DNA of 64,000 bases, taken from Apoda limacodes (lineage: Eukaryota > Arthropoda > Insecta > Lepidoptera > Limacodidae). Shown piece by piece: positions 1 to 12,197 of the stretch. Each line of letters starts with the position of its first letter. Positions within the stretch are counted from its first letter, which is position 1. The stretch covers positions 33,497,521-33,561,520 of the forward strand of contig OX291544.1 in NCBI GenBank assembly GCA_946406115.1, written 5' to 3'. A program made the position numbers and the translations under genes. The notes below the pieces were generated by a model. It was given only the letters and a program-made list of their open reading frames with translations. It was not told the DNA's origin and searched no databases.

Positions 1-1449
1 CATTGTATAATTATAGTTTTTGCTTTCGCATCGTCCTTTTTTAAAGTATCGTCCTTTAGAATGTCCTAATTAACAGCATCAACTATGTGTAGTAAGTATT
101 TGTCTTTCTTCTAACAATGCTCTGACACGGTACTTCCAAATGATAAAATTATCGCTTTTTAGTTCCAGTAAATTTTGTACTGGAAACATTTTAGGGCAAT
201 AATTCTTCTACCTTTTCACAATTTAATATAGCCCATAGCCATTATTATGAGGTAATATAAATAAATAATTCAGAGCAAAGACATATTGGTTTATTCTATT
301 TAAAATGCAATACAGTGAGAACAACTTGACATGTACATAGCACTTTACTAAGTAACATGGATATAATCCAACACTTTTCTCTTCTGGTAAGCTCAGATAT
401 ACGATATTTTATGAAACATTGTGGTCTGTTCTGTAAATAAATTAATAAATATATATAAAGAAATATCATGTTGTCTGATTTCTTTTTTTGTTGTGTTTGT
501 AATTGTCAGGACCAGGTTTGTATGAAAGATAACATATAGGAAATCCGCGGGAACGTGCAGCTAGTTACAAATGAAAGTTAATAAAGTAAATATTTGAGCG
601 AGCTAATAAAGGAGTCTTAACAGACAGTGAGATCCACAATCAGTGCGGAACCCTCGAACGGCAGTAAATGAATTAGCCGCGGCCGACTCGCGGAAATAAT
701 AACCGCAAACAGAAGGGTTCCGCCACAACATTTGTGTCAACACGGCGACCCTTCTTGTTACAAGACACAATTAGATACGGTACATAGCATTGGAATATAT
801 AGTTTTAGTTAAAAAATTAGTGGTGCACGGTATTGTGATGCTTCTGATATTTCTCAGACCATAAAACAGTTTCTGTTTTTATCAGAGCAAAGTCAGAGAA
901 TCATTAAAATCACGAGTTCTGCGTGACAAAAGATCGAAACAGATTTGAGTGTCTTGATAGTTCCTAGTCTAATAAGTACCCTTAAAAATGCATGCTGGTA
1001 ACTTTGATGAGGGACAGATGAAACTTACACGTGACTTGTAAAGTTCTCTAGACAATACAGTGCTAGAGCTTGTTGCCGCGGCAGCAATGCGGAGCAAGTG
1101 TTACCTTGGTAGGGTAGCACATAAGCTCGTTAAATTTCTATGAAATTTGTGAGCGTTATGGCGGGATTAGAAGCAATTTAGCGCACGGAGATTGGAAATT
1201 GACCGCATATGGCGTCGCGCCGAGCACCCCGGCAGCCGAAGGGTTTCGATACGCTTCGATGGCTTTGCTTTAAAATTACTTATTGTTAATGGATTAGTAA
1301 TATATTTTGTTATTGTGGAAATAAATTACATTCTTTCATGAACATACATACAGATATATAAACATACATAATACATTCATACATATACCACACTATTTTG
1401 AGGATAGTTTAGTAAACCAGAGTATTATAGCAAGACAAGTAATTATGAA
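1..1449. other. AT-rich sequence without recognisable gene
   Basis: I see no ORF with protein-like content and no strong repeat here. The stretch contains an A/T-rich left part, a GC-richer block listed separately, another GC-richer patch near 1,070-1,260, and short ACATAC-type simple sequence around 1,335-1,390 just before the LINE remnant. Confidence 0.6.
600..785. other. GC-richer block, possible conserved noncoding DNA
   Basis: This block is clearly richer in G, C and CpG (for example GCCGCGGCCGACTCGCGG near 677) than the sequence on either side. No open frame or repeat motif explains it. It could be a regulatory element, an untranslated exon or a decayed transposon; base composition alone cannot decide. 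Confidence 0.3.
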
Positions 1450-2670
1450 TTTGACTTTAATTTGAATTTTAACTTGTATTTTAAAAGTGTCGGTGGATTG
1501 TGATCGCCTGATGGAAAGAGGTAGTATTCCATACTTTAATAGCATAAACAGTAAAAGATAAACTATAAAAATAGGTACTATGACTAAGTGTTCTTAAAAT
1601 ATGACTAGTAGAGGAGCGAAGAGTAAGAGTAGAAGAGCTTATAAACTGGAATCGCTCGTTTACGTAGGTCGGGGTTAATGGATTGATATGAATGATGATA
1701 CAGAAGACTAAGATCATGAGCCTTCCAGCGAAGCCAATTGAGTTTAGTGCGAAATTTATAAATGTGGTCATATTTGCAGAGTCCAAACATAAACCGAATA
1801 CAAAGATTTTGAGGCCTCTCAAGTTTGTTAAGTTGCTCCTCTGTGAGATTAGTACAGCAAGCGTCAGCATAATCGAGGACAGGAAGGAGCAAAGATTGTG
1901 CAAGTGAAATTTTAGTAGGAACCGGTAGAAGATTACATAGATGTCGCAGAGATCCAACTGAGGTAAAACATTTCCTGCTAATTTGTGGAATCCAAGTTAA
2001 ATTATTGTCTACCAAGACTCCGAGACATTTAACTTTGTACGAATAACGAAATAGAAATTCCATTAATTTTAATATGTGACAAGTAATCCTAGTTATTCCT
2101 AGACGTTTTTTTTGGACAACCAATAATTATAGCTTGTTCTACACCAGACCACAATATTCACAAGGTCAAAACTATTGACATTATCGCATAGTCAATTTTG
2201 TCTTCAGGTCCACTGGAATAAATTTGAAGATTAGCTGCTTTAAGGTGGTAGAGAGAAGAAAGCTTGAGGTATTAATGGAAAGAGCAAATAGGAGGGACAA
2301 CACGCCGGTACGCCGACAGTAATATTGCACCATTCAAAAAACGAATTATCCGACTGGATGCGCTGTCGGCGGCTGCACCAGTAACTACAAATCCAGTCAA
2401 TTGCAGTTTGAGATATGTAAAGAGTGTGAAGGATACCAAACAAGATATCAAAGACTACTGTATTGAAGGCTTTGCTAAAATCCAAGAGTGAGAAAACAGT
2501 AACTTGTTTGTTATCCATACTAAAGCGATATATCATCATTGACCTTAGCAAGTGATGTAACTGTAACCAGGACGAAAACCGGATTGTAAGGGATTCAACA
2601 TGTTATTTGTGGTTAGGAAAAGGTTTAGCTGCTGGATCACAAGCCGTTCGAAAACTTACTGCTATCAAAG
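1450..2670 (-). mobile_element. LINE remnant (CR1/Jockey-like RT and C-terminus)
   Basis: Reading the minus strand from about 2,670 downwards gives, across several frames, RT fragments in the family order: VFERLVIQQLNLF, then SGFRPGYS, then motif A as LLDFSKAFNTV, then a stretch where the usual YADD box should lie but is not preserved. Then comes a long piece at 2,123-1,605 including VKCLGVLVDNNLTWIPQISR, LPVPTKISLAQSLLLPVLDY and LNKLERPQNLCIRFMFGL, and finally a C-terminal part reading TVYAIKVWN near 1,500-1,560. This order is typical of CR1/Jockey-type non-LTR retrotransposons. Motif A has Asn where the second Asp usually is, and stops and frameshifts separate the pieces, so the copy is dead. 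The 5' part (endonuclease, ORF1) is missing. Clade assignment is from recalled motifs. Confidence 0.85.
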
Positions 2671-3170
2671 GCAGCTACAAAAGTAAAATGTTGATTAAGT
2701 TAATTTAAGTTGAAATTACTAGCTGAAAATGATGTCTGTGTTTTCTAACTCTTAGTGAAAAAAACATCCAGACGGACAACGTGTATATGGCGTCGTTGTG
2801 TATCCCTTCACACCATACTGCAGCGATTTCGTAGACGTTTTTATTTTGCAAGATTCTCCTGTGTGGGCTCTCCTTTGCATAAGCAGGAAAATGTTTTACA
2901 CGCTAAGTCTAAAAGCTGCATAGACGTCATATAATTGAGTTAAAAGCGAATTAAACACTGAGACTTTTTCATCCACTGAGTTAGCGTTTAACCTTTTACT
3001 GTTGTTAGCAAATTATTCCTTCTAGGCCAAAATAGGGAAGAAAACTTTGTATTTGAATGGAAATCCGCCTTTTTAAAGCAAAAAGCCTTAAGATTGAAAA
3101 TAAAGATTGAGATATCTCACCGCTTTTGGAAAATCATCAAATTGTTATAATCCCGTTTTATTTTTAAATT
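2671..3170. other. No gene; possible old repeat
   Basis: No open frame is supported. The part around 3,010-3,085 (AAAATAGGGAAGAAAACTTT and following) resembles the dispersed repeat listed at 46.0 and 49.4 kb, so a decayed copy is likely, but the match is short. Confidence 0.35.
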
Positions 3171-3293
3171 AGTAATGGAACGCGAAAATTTAAAAACTCA
3201 TATTATCCTTTTAGCCAAAAAATGTGAAAGAAAAATTTGTACCTATGAGAATTCCGATATTTTTGTAGGTGTTCCAAAAAATTTTTATTGTGT

Positions 3294-3372
3294 GTCCAAT
3301 TTAAAATTTATTCCTATATTATCTAATTACCGAAATTTAATATTGGATAAAAAAATAAATTTTAAATTGGAC
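3294..3372. repeat. 19-bp perfect inverted repeat
   Basis: GTCCAATTTAAAATTTATT at 3,294-3,312 is repeated as its exact reverse complement at 3,354-3,372, with a 41-base spacer. It lies inside an 80-codon AT-rich ATG ORF (3,175-3,417) that resembles no family I know and is probably chance. The hairpin could be the core of a small fold-back element. Confidence 0.75.
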
Positions 3373-3417
3373 GCACAATTAATTTTTTTTCGACAATGTT
3401 CTGAACTTAGTTCGTAG

Positions 3418-4689
3418 CACTAGGGATTAAATTAAGAACTTTAGCTTATTGAGTAAAGGTGTGTGCGCGAGGACAAACGTGATGAAATCTATTTATGTGT
3501 GTGTGTGTGTGTGCGAGAAGCGATTTAGCACAAAGCGCAACCCTTTTGTAGCGCATCGCGGTGTCTCGCGAAGGGATGGGTGTACGCCGCTCGAATACTT
3601 TTGGTCATATTTACCATAAAAATAAAAATGAATCAGAATCACAATCAGAATTTTTTATTTGTAATCCATAGGTAAATTTGTAGATGTTATAAAACTTAGT
3701 GTACAGCTATGCTCTGCCGTTTTTCAACAGCGTACAAATTATTATTGTTAATCTAAATTACAAAAAATATATAATTCTATATTAATTACAGATAATATGA
3801 GAATAAATTATGAAATTTTAAATAATAACAGAAAATGAGCCGACGCCGACAATGACAGATTAGCAGATCATGCACCATACACATACTAAAAACGCAGGAT
3901 CGTGGTGTGTTGCGGAGGGTCCTGGAAGACTAAGGTTTCCAAAAACCCCACTAAATCTGTAAATTTGGAGAAGTGAGAGACGGAATCTCCTCCGCGCTTC
4001 CCCTCAAAACGGTTTCTTCATTTATTCATTCATTTATAATTTCTGTGGGCAATTTTCAGATAAGAGACCGCCTCTCCTCTGGTAGGTCCAGAGCTTTTAA
4101 TGCGTTGCACGCAATTAACAGGACGTTGAGGAACCCGATCCACAGGTTCTACAAATCTGCTAACTGCCGAACATAGTGGTAGTACCGTTTGTCCAGCAGT
4201 TTTCGCGGATCATATAGCTAGTGTCATCTAAGGGGAGATGCTGAATTAGACCCTGCGGCTTCACGTCCAAAGAAGAGGTAGGTCACTTTCTGTGCTGGAG
4301 TTAGGTCAGGGTGGACCTCAAACAAATGTTAAAAAAAAAAAACCCAATATGGTCAGTAAGCATAAAGACAAACTTAAAAATTAACTAAATAAAAATATAA
4401 TTTTGTAAGCGCGGAAACCTAAGCTGTTCTATCCGAACACGGACTAATCGCTAAAAAACCAGATTTAATTAGGGTACTTAAAAAAGTATCGTTCACACCG
4501 ACGCTATATAGGTAGCTGCTCGTCCCGATGCCGAGCGAGGGCTCCTGGATTGAGTCCATCTATTCTCGTTCAAAGGGGGCCCTAGCAATTCCGAACAGAC
4601 ATGGATTTCAATATTCATAAAGCATGTAACAGAATATGGGTACTTAATCAGTGTCAATAGAAAGGTTAAAAGTATGTTAGTATTTCGAA
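3418..4689. other. No gene; simple sequence and LINE-tail-like DNA
   Basis: A short GT run sits at about 3,497-3,513. From about 3,635 there is sequence of a type often seen at LINE ends (ATTTGTAATCCATAGGTAAA), and 3,900-4,345 has moderate GC and ends in a 12-base A run at about 4,331, which suggests a decayed retroelement 3' end. No protein motif could be read. Confidence 0.35.
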
Positions 4690-5110
4690 AATGTCATGAT
4701 TTATATTTCATTCATAGGGCACAAATATAAGGTTTGTGTAAATAACAACCCTGAAATCAGAGCTAGGGTTCATGCACGAAATAGCGAAACTAAGCCAGCA
4801 AACTGTCAAACTTTACACATCTTACTCCGTGGGATTGCGTCGTTCCACTTTAGAGTTTTTGTAGCCACCTTCCGGCTTCATCATCAGACCCAGGATATCA
4901 TTTAAGACCAGAGGACTTGACAAGCAAAATCTAACAAGCCCAAACTACGTCGTTTCGTTACAGAGTTATGTTGTGAGTACCTTTGGCCATTCCTGCTATA
5001 TCGTCAGATTAGTTCCAGGGTACCATGCTATTGCATTATCACCGGTGTTATATAAGTACACTAAATTTTAGCTCAGTTTGACTCCGGGAAGTAGGACGTA
5101 ACATTGTTAC
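4690..5110. repeat. Interspersed repeat, unclassified
   Basis: The stretch has phrases I associate with dispersed lepidopteran repeats, such as CTTCCGGCTTCATCATCAGA near 4,870 and TTCCAGGGTACCATGCTATT near 5,013. No termini or coding region can be seen, so the class stays open. The next 300 bases to 5,423 show nothing recognisable. Confidence 0.35.
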
Positions 5111-5423
5111 GCGTAACACTCCGAAATCGGATTATACTACCCGTTAAATTGTCGTATCAGGAACCATAAATGGAAATCGATTCTTAAGGATTAAACTCTA
5201 AAAATGATTTATTTATTAATAATTAATATATTTTTCGGTTTAAAAGTATCAAGAATATTGTTTGCGGTACAATCTACCCTACGTGCAGGCGTGAAATTCG
5301 GGTAATAAATGCCTTTGTATTGCGGCCACCCTGTTGACTTTTGGACGAAGCGCAACCACTCGCCGCAGGAGAATAGCATTATATTTGAAAATACCTTTAT
5401 GTTAGTGTAAACTTACATATGTA

Positions 5424-5637
5424 TACGGCTTCGTAGCTCAGTCGGTAATGATCTGCCTACTGAATCGAGGGACTTGGGTTCGATTCCACGTGACAAACAT
5501 TCATATGAACATTTCTGTTTGTCTTGAGTCTGGATGTTTTCTATAATATGTATGTTTATACAAAACAAAATTAAATATATGTATTTGTATCCGTTGTCTG
5601 GTATTAGTTTCGGGGCAGATGGAGCTGTGTAAAAATA
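5424..5637 (+). mobile_element. tRNA-derived SINE
   Basis: The head contains a perfect RNA polymerase III A box (TAGCTCAGTCGG, 5,434-5,445) and B box (GGTTCGATTCC, 5,477-5,487). The tRNA acceptor arms do not pair, so this is a SINE and not a tRNA gene. The tail carries TTTGTATCCGTTGTCTGGTA (5,584-5,603) and then GGAGCTGTGTAA. The same tail, same strand, occurs in the SINE at 59.8 kb. A different tRNA-like head on the same tail suggests a shared 3' module. Confidence 0.85.
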
Positions 5638-5779
5638 TTGAAAAAGAATATTGTTTTTATTTATCTCTTATAGAAAATTGTAACGAAAGCAAATAGGTAT
5701 TTCTACTTGAAAACCAAACAAATACTTATATACAACGTACGAGGTGACCCACAAAAAATAATAGAATATTTGTTGAAAT

Positions 5780-6245
5780 ATCTTTCATGAACGAAGCCAA
5801 GAATACTGATTGCCCAGATACCGATTTTCCAAAAAATCCTTTTTCACAGCGGTTGTGGGATGGGTCGATCTGCGAACAAGTGCGGAAGCAACTTTTTAAT
5901 ACGTGCTTGAACTCCACAGATCGTGCCCGTTTACTAGCTGTTGCCGAGTGGGAATCGGGTTTGTGGTTGCAGGTCCTTCCTTCACCAAAATAAGGGACCC
6001 TCCTGGATTCTTCCACTTTTAGAATTGCGACTTCCCTCCGCTTGGGTACACCATGTTGTGCTCACCGTTGCCAGTGTGGAGTTGCTGTAGACCAGCGCGG
6101 TCATCACGGCCTCTCTTGCACAAAGAGTGCGGGCAGGTTTTCCCACCATGCCGCCTTAATGATATAATACGCCGAGCTCTTGTCTCCGCCAATTGCGCGG
6201 ATGTTCTTGAACTATTGTTTGGTAATGCAGTGGTAACTTGAGTAC
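5780..6245 (+). mobile_element. LINE C-terminal remnant with Cys/His motif
   Basis: From 5,787 the frame reads SQRLWDGSICEQVRKQLFN, then DRARLLAVAEWESGLWLQ; an in-frame TAA at 5,991 interrupts it, and the same frame continues [18 protein letters not shown], then [19 protein letters not shown] and [17 protein letters not shown] shift near 6,150 then gives [13 protein letters not shown] in another frame. I recognise this order from transposon-encoded RT proteins, where a C-X2-C...H...C cluster precedes a nuclease-like end. The downstream nuclease part and the whole RT domain are absent. One stop and one frameshift make it a pseudogene. The family is distinct from the CR1/Jockey-like pieces elsewhere in the window. 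Confidence 0.7.
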
Positions 6246-9200
6246 CAAATGAGGGTTCACATTTTAAATACTGTTTTACTGTGAATCATGTTACATACTA
6301 ACTAACAGCTCAAAACAGCTCAAAACAGGTGGAAAGGGTCCTCAATTATTAGAATCAGGTTCACTACTCAAGCCTTATTTTTACTAATTACTTAGTAATA
6401 CTAATTTACTTACTTAAATACTAATTTAGCGCTAGCGAAATTCCTATTCCCGTGGGAACTTAGAGTTAAAAAATGCATAATAATAACACTTTTACATACA
6501 AATGCAACATTGTGTATAAACTCACTTTATCAACTAATTTTCAAATTCCGCGGACACAAACATAAGATGGTATTTTTATATATAATGTGACTTGTGGAAC
6601 AGATATATAATGTACAGTATGGTTATTTGGCAACTCTAGACACATAAGAGTCCGCATTTCTTGTGCAATTGCTTTAAGCGACAATATCTCGCAATAATAA
6701 ACAATCAACTTTTAGAATTTAGTAATACGTACTGTTTTTACTTTGTGGTAATACGTCTACCCTATGATTTCTACTCTAAAAGTTCTATTTTAATTTTAAA
6801 AAAACTAAATTTTTAGATGTTTATTTTATACATCGCCATTTCATTTAAAAAATTACGTAAAACAAAAAGATAATTGTTATTAATAATTATATACGACTAA
6901 GTTAAAAGTCAAATTCACCCAAAGATGAAAAAAATCTTCTCGTTGTGTACGACTCGGTGGTACGAGTAAGAACTCATACCGACATATATAAGTTTTATAT
7001 TTCAAACAATTAACAAGAGCCTAACGAGCCTTACCGAAAGGAAAAACATAAGAAAAATTGAGTTACCTATTAAATAATACAAAAATGTACAGTCAGGCAA
7101 TTTGCCTGATTCTTAGTGAGCTGACATCAGCGTATCCCGCTGTAAAATACAGCTGGCTCTACACCATGGTTTGATAAAATGAAACCGTAGACTATTAGGT
7201 GATACACTTTTATTACAGTAAACATCTAGTTACAGTAGGTACACTATTATTTCAGTTACTATTGAATTGGATGTGTCGTCTCAGACGGTAAGAAAATCAA
7301 TGACAAAACCGATTGCTTATTCAAACCAGTAAAGGTGCAGTTTAACGCTCCCCTAACCAACAAGCCATCGCGCTCCACACCACCTCAATTCCCCCACTTT
7401 CCAATTTTTTGTAGACTAATAATTTAATTAAACATGAACTAATATGATAATTTTATTGCATTAAATACGCGACTTTACCACATTATATACGAATTAAAAA
7501 CGATTACCTCAGTGATTCCTCAGTTATGGTTTGGGGCTTATTTTGATATATAAATAACAAAGCCGCTCATAGAGACTATAATCTTTCTTAAATATCATTA
7601 TATTAACTGTAAAATATTATATATGTATATACTGTAGAAATTGTTGTTTTTTTACTTAGAATAGACAACATATACACAGAATAACAGATATCGCCTATAT
7701 TAATCAAATGACCAGCATGCAATGCACATACACACATTAGAAACATAGAGCAAATATGGTGCGAAAATCGTAACATACACGTTCTTGCTTCTTATATCAA
7801 ATTCCGAAATTTAGTAGCTTACTTGGGATCAAGTCAAGCTTGTAAAACAGACAACAAATGGAAAATTCAAGATCACGATTTTTACACAGATAATTATGAA
7901 TATTTATTAGTTATACAAGGAAATCTATCTATACTAATACTATAAACAGGTGACAGTTCAAATAAGTATTCACCGTACAATCTTATTGCAAAATAATTTG
8001 AACAGCCAAAGTTTAATTAACAATTTAGGAATAATAGTCATTTAGTACCAAAGACGTTGATTTATTTGCAATCCTTAACGCAAAGATACATTCAAATATA
8101 GGATTTTATACCGATCCTTAGCTTTAGTATAATTTTCAATCAATTTTGTTTGTAACAAAGTAGTCCAAGTGTTACCATGTCGGTCCACACAATTTATCTT
8201 TTACTGTATACTGACGCCAAGGAAATTATCAAGCCTGAACATAATAAAATGGCTTCAATTTTACCAAAAATGCAAAATAAATATGACACTATTACGCTAA
8301 AGCCATATATACCTACAACTTAAATTATGGTGGCTATATTGTAACAAAAATAGTGCAATGCTTATATTAGAATTGACAGATAAATTTAACATTGGCGCTA
8401 GTTACAGTACTCTTAAGGTGATAGAATACCTAAATGTGTTAAGTTTGAAGGAATTTGATTTATTTTGTTACAGACCTGAGTACACTCTTTGAAGTGATAA
8501 AAATATATGTTATAGATCAAACTTTAATTAAATGGATTTGCTAATATTATAATAACTTGACCATCAAAACCGAAAAAAAAATCTGACACTCTATTTTTGG
8601 GCTTTAATTCAAATTGTTTAGAAAACCAATCGTAATATTCTCTTGATTTTTATTTCATACATACATATTAATAAGATCAAGTGAATTTGCTAATTTCATA
8701 GTTATACATAAATATTTGAATTTTATTCAAACAGAAAACGGACAAAATCGAGATTTTCAACATGCGGTCACGTGCTAGCGCCTATCGTAGTGAGACACAC
8801 ATTATAAAGAATCCATTTGAAGGATTAAAATTTTGATCTTATACATACAAAATCACTGACTTAATCAAAACTTCAAAGACATACGCATCCCAGTACCAAA
8901 TCTATCAATACTAAAGATTCGTACTTGTTCAAGAAAAGTCGTAAATCTTTTATTCTCAAATCCTAACAAGATAAAAGATGGGAATTTTTTTATAAGCTAT
9001 TTAAAACTACAGAATAAAAGTGGATTCTTGAACAGTATCTTAAATAGCTTTATTCAATTTAGAAAAAAAGGAAAAAACTGTATGGAAGCTGACAGCACAC
9101 AACACGCACATATGAGTGTCGTGTCCATTACATATTTAAAGTACTGTAAAAAAGATAATATGTACCTCATTTAAAAGAAAATGAATTTGTTAGTGCGTTA

Positions 9201-9720
9201 TTAAGTCTAATAGGTAATTACCTAATTATATACAGATAATAATATACATATAGGCAAGATCAAATGAAACACTTATATATTGATCGCTTTCATGTTAAAT
9301 TTTTTCGACTCTAATCATCTTCGGAAAAGATACGAAGTATAATTAAGAATCAAACGAACTTACCTTGTGAAGTTTGATATCTAATTATACGAGTGTCTTG
9401 ACCGAAAATGATTACGTTCCCACCCACCCTCAAAATTCCCGAGATCTGTAAAAAAATGGTTCTAAATAATGGCTGACAGAAACAGGCAATATGAAGCGGT
9501 GCATATATGTAGCTAGTGGAAACTACCTAATAAATAAATATTAATTTTAATAGGCATTTTTATAGCTTTAAAGTTGTGACGCAGACAGCATCATCTCGCG
9601 TACTGTTGCATGCAAACTTTATTCATCTTTGGTCAAGACACTCACATAGTAAGATAGCAAAAATTATAAAATATTAAAAAAAATTATAAAAATAAAAAGA
9701 TTTGCTATATGATGTAAACG
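6246..9720. other. Long AT-rich stretch without recognisable features
   Basis: About 3.5 kb of AT-rich sequence with stops in all frames, no ORF of interest, no clear tandem array and no transposon terminus I could identify. If this lies in an intron or gene desert, conserved elements would need comparison with a related genome to be seen. Confidence 0.6.
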
Positions 9721-9896
9721 ATATATGAAGTATACGGTATTATATGAATTATAGAGTAATATATGAAGTATACGGTATTATATGAATTATAGGGTAATAT
9801 ATGAAGTATACGGTATTATATGAATTATAGGGTAATATATGAAGTATACGGTATTATATGAATTATACGGTAATATATGAAGTATACGGTATCCTA
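9721..9896. repeat. 38-bp tandem array, about 4.6 copies
   Basis: Units begin with ATATATGAAGTATACGGTAT at 9,721, 9,759, 9,797, 9,835 and 9,873, so the period is exactly 38 bases. Copies differ mainly at the end of the unit (ATAGAGTA, ATAGGGTA, ATACGGTA). A minus-strand ORF running through it is an artefact of the repeat. Confidence 0.95.
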
Positions 9897-9959
9897 CGAG
9901 TATGAGGTATACAATATTTGAAGCCTCAACTCTCAAAACTTTGTGCATTGACTTAATTA

Positions 9960-10280
9960 TTGCAAAATAGGACAAATTTCTGCAGCCAAATGTCGATTGG
10001 CAATAATAAATGCGTAGACCATTAGTTAGCGGTCGAGGTGACAGCCGCGGAGATATTATCGAAGGGTCTGGACAAGTTGTACCTACGAGTTTGCCTCGGA
10101 GACTTGACGATGTACTCAAACCTGTATCGCAGGTGTCTTTGTCACTTGACATCTTGTCTTTACGTAACTCCTCGAGGCACCGGCAAAAACTTGGCACCTC
10201 TCAGTTTTCTAGCGATCTTGTAAAAATAACAAATGGTGACAGCAAAGAAATCGAGACGTTTTATGATATTAACTAGTAAT
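9960..10280. other. Composition-distinct patch with overlapping short ORFs
   Basis: Between two AT-rich stretches this patch approaches 50 percent GC. It has ATG frames on plus (10,010-10,276, 88 codons, and 10,038-10,223) and an open minus frame. None matches a family I know. It may be an old coding or retroelement fragment. Confidence 0.25.
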
Positions 10281-10551
10281 GGAAGTCATATGTGTGTAAT
10301 GCTTTAGCTTCTACGAAATCTGGTGTTTTTATTTATCAAACGTTTTATTGAAAGTTTATTAAAGTGTTATTAAAGTTTTAACTATTTTAAGCAAATTAAC
10401 TTTAATATTTAATATTTTTTGGACTTAAGGAATCCGTTCTTGACGTTTGACAACGTTTTACAACCAGAAGGACACACAGATATGACGCAGCTATAATTAA
10501 CTACATAAGATTCTTTTCTAGTAACCCTAAAAATTAAACCGTTCAAATCAG

Positions 10552-12076
10552 CCTTTTAGGGTTCCGTAGCCTTATGGATTCGTCATGTCTCTCTGTCTGT
10601 CCGTCCGTATGTCAGAGCCACTTTTTTCCGAAACTATAAGAACTATACTGTTAAAACTTGGTAAGTAGATGTATTCTGTGAACCGCATTAAGATTTTCAC
10701 ACAAAAATAGAAAAAAAACAATAAATTTTTGGGGTTCCCTATACATAGAACTGAAACTCAAAAATTTTTTTTTCATTAAACCTTTACGTGTGGCTTAGAT
10801 CTATGGATAGGTATTCAGAAATGATATTGAGGTTTCTAATATCATTTTCTTCTAAACAGAATGGTTTGCGCGAGAGACACTTCCAAAGTGGTAAAATGTG
10901 TCCCCCCCCTGTAACTTCTAAAATAAGAGAATGATAAAACTAAAAAAAAAATTATGTATATTACCATGCAAAGTTCCACCGAAAATTCACTGAAAAAAAT
11001 TGTTCGTTAGATGTAACCGAACTTTCGTCTACCTGTAACTTAAAAAAAGTGACTAAACCAAAATCAGTTTTGTTAATTTTCTAACTGAACAATTGAGGTT
11101 GTATATTACTTCACAACATTACTTACATCTTATAAAAACGTTTCTTTATACTTTACCTCAAGTTAAGTTACATCTTGCTCAAAAAAATTTTGAAGTAGAC
11201 ATACCTTATGTGTATAACAGATCTGCCGCTCGAATAAACCTAACTCGACTTTCTCCTTACATATAACCCAAACCATGACTGCAAGTAACTAAAAATAACC
11301 TAAAGATTATATTATACGGCATGCGTCCTTTGTTATTTACACCGATAGGTCCTGATGAACCTCTGTTCTGCGAAGCGTATGCGGTTGACAACTGGTTCGT
11401 GTACCTGGTAGATGATGGGCTGCGGAGAAATTTGTTCAGCTCAGTCATCAATTGTGAAGCGACGGTAAACGGTAATTCCACGCCAGGTGAGGAGTTATGC
11501 CTGGAGAACGTCTTGGTCCACTTCACATGCGATTCGGTTTGTATACGATATGATGTTTGTTATTAGTTTGGTTGTATATATATGTATATATATATATATA
11601 TAAAAGGTTGATATTGTTATGGCTAATCAAAGTATTTGCTAGAAGCTTGGCCTTGGTTTTTGTTGCATATTATTAACGATTACGATTAAAATTAGATCAA
11701 CAGTTTATTTACCTGTGACCACTTAGGTTTGTTTACTTTTGTAAGGTTAAACATAAATAAACATTTGATTACTCTAAGTGTTAATCCCAAATTTAAAATA
11801 ACATTAAATATTTTGTTTTTTATAGATAAACCGAAAAGTAGAAAAACATAACTTTAATAATGTCTAATCAAATTCTGGTTATAACTGAAATAGCTGAAAG
11901 TTTTTCAGTGTTGGTTTCATCAAGTAAGTATTTTTTTTAATACGTCATAAATCGTAAACCGCAATTTACCTTTCATTCAATCAACTCAAACACAAAAATA
12001 AAAAAAAAAATTTTTTATAGATAATGGTACGGAACCCTTAGTGCGCGAGTCCGACTCGCACTTTGCCGATTTTTTA
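10552..12076 (-). mobile_element. Interspersed repeat split by a 0.9-kb insertion
   Basis: 10,552-10,995 begins TTTTAGGGTTCCGTAGCC and continues with long stretches I recognise from a very common lepidopteran repeat (for example CCGAAACTATAAGAACTATA near 10,629). Its continuation (AATACGTCATAAATCG) appears only at about 11,920, ending in GAGTCCGACTCGCACTTTGC at 12,048-12,067. The 10,996-11,919 block is therefore foreign to it. Related copies lie at 26.9 and 50.8 kb in the opposite orientation. I cannot say whether the family is a DNA transposon or a retroelement derivative. Confidence 0.65.
10996..11919. other. Insertion inside the repeat, with open frames on both strands
   Basis: The block separates two halves of a known repeat. 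Its centre (11,257-11,566) is open on both strands: plus 11,321-11,566 (81 codons from ATG) and minus 11,526-11,257, which lacks an ATG at its outer end. Composition there is more coding-like than the surroundings, but I recognise no domain. A TA-repeat run (about 11,576-11,602) follows. Confidence 0.4.
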
Positions 12077-12197
12077 CTTTAGACTGTCAAAATGTAATAT
12101 GTCAAATGCATACATTATCAAAACGGAACTAAATAATATTTAACAAACAGATGGACGCCCAGATATGACAAAACTATATATTAACTACATAAGATTC

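Larger units (their letters stand above)
10479..12197. repeat. 36-bp direct repeats flanking the split element
   Basis: GATATGAC, then CTATA, then ATTAACTACATAAGATTC occurs at 10,479-10,513 and again at 12,162-12,197, one on each side of the interrupted repeat. The copies differ by a few bases and an indel. They may be a second repeat family into which the first one inserted, or an old duplication. Confidence 0.75.

Noticed and set aside
5424..5495. A functional tRNA gene
   Set aside because: A and B boxes are present but the acceptor stem does not pair and a SINE tail follows. The same holds for 19.95, 56.6 and 59.8 kb.
11257..11526. 89-codon minus-strand ORF as a host exon
   Set aside because: It begins at GTG, the opposite strand is also open, and the block is an insertion inside a repeat; left as unexplained rather than called a gene.
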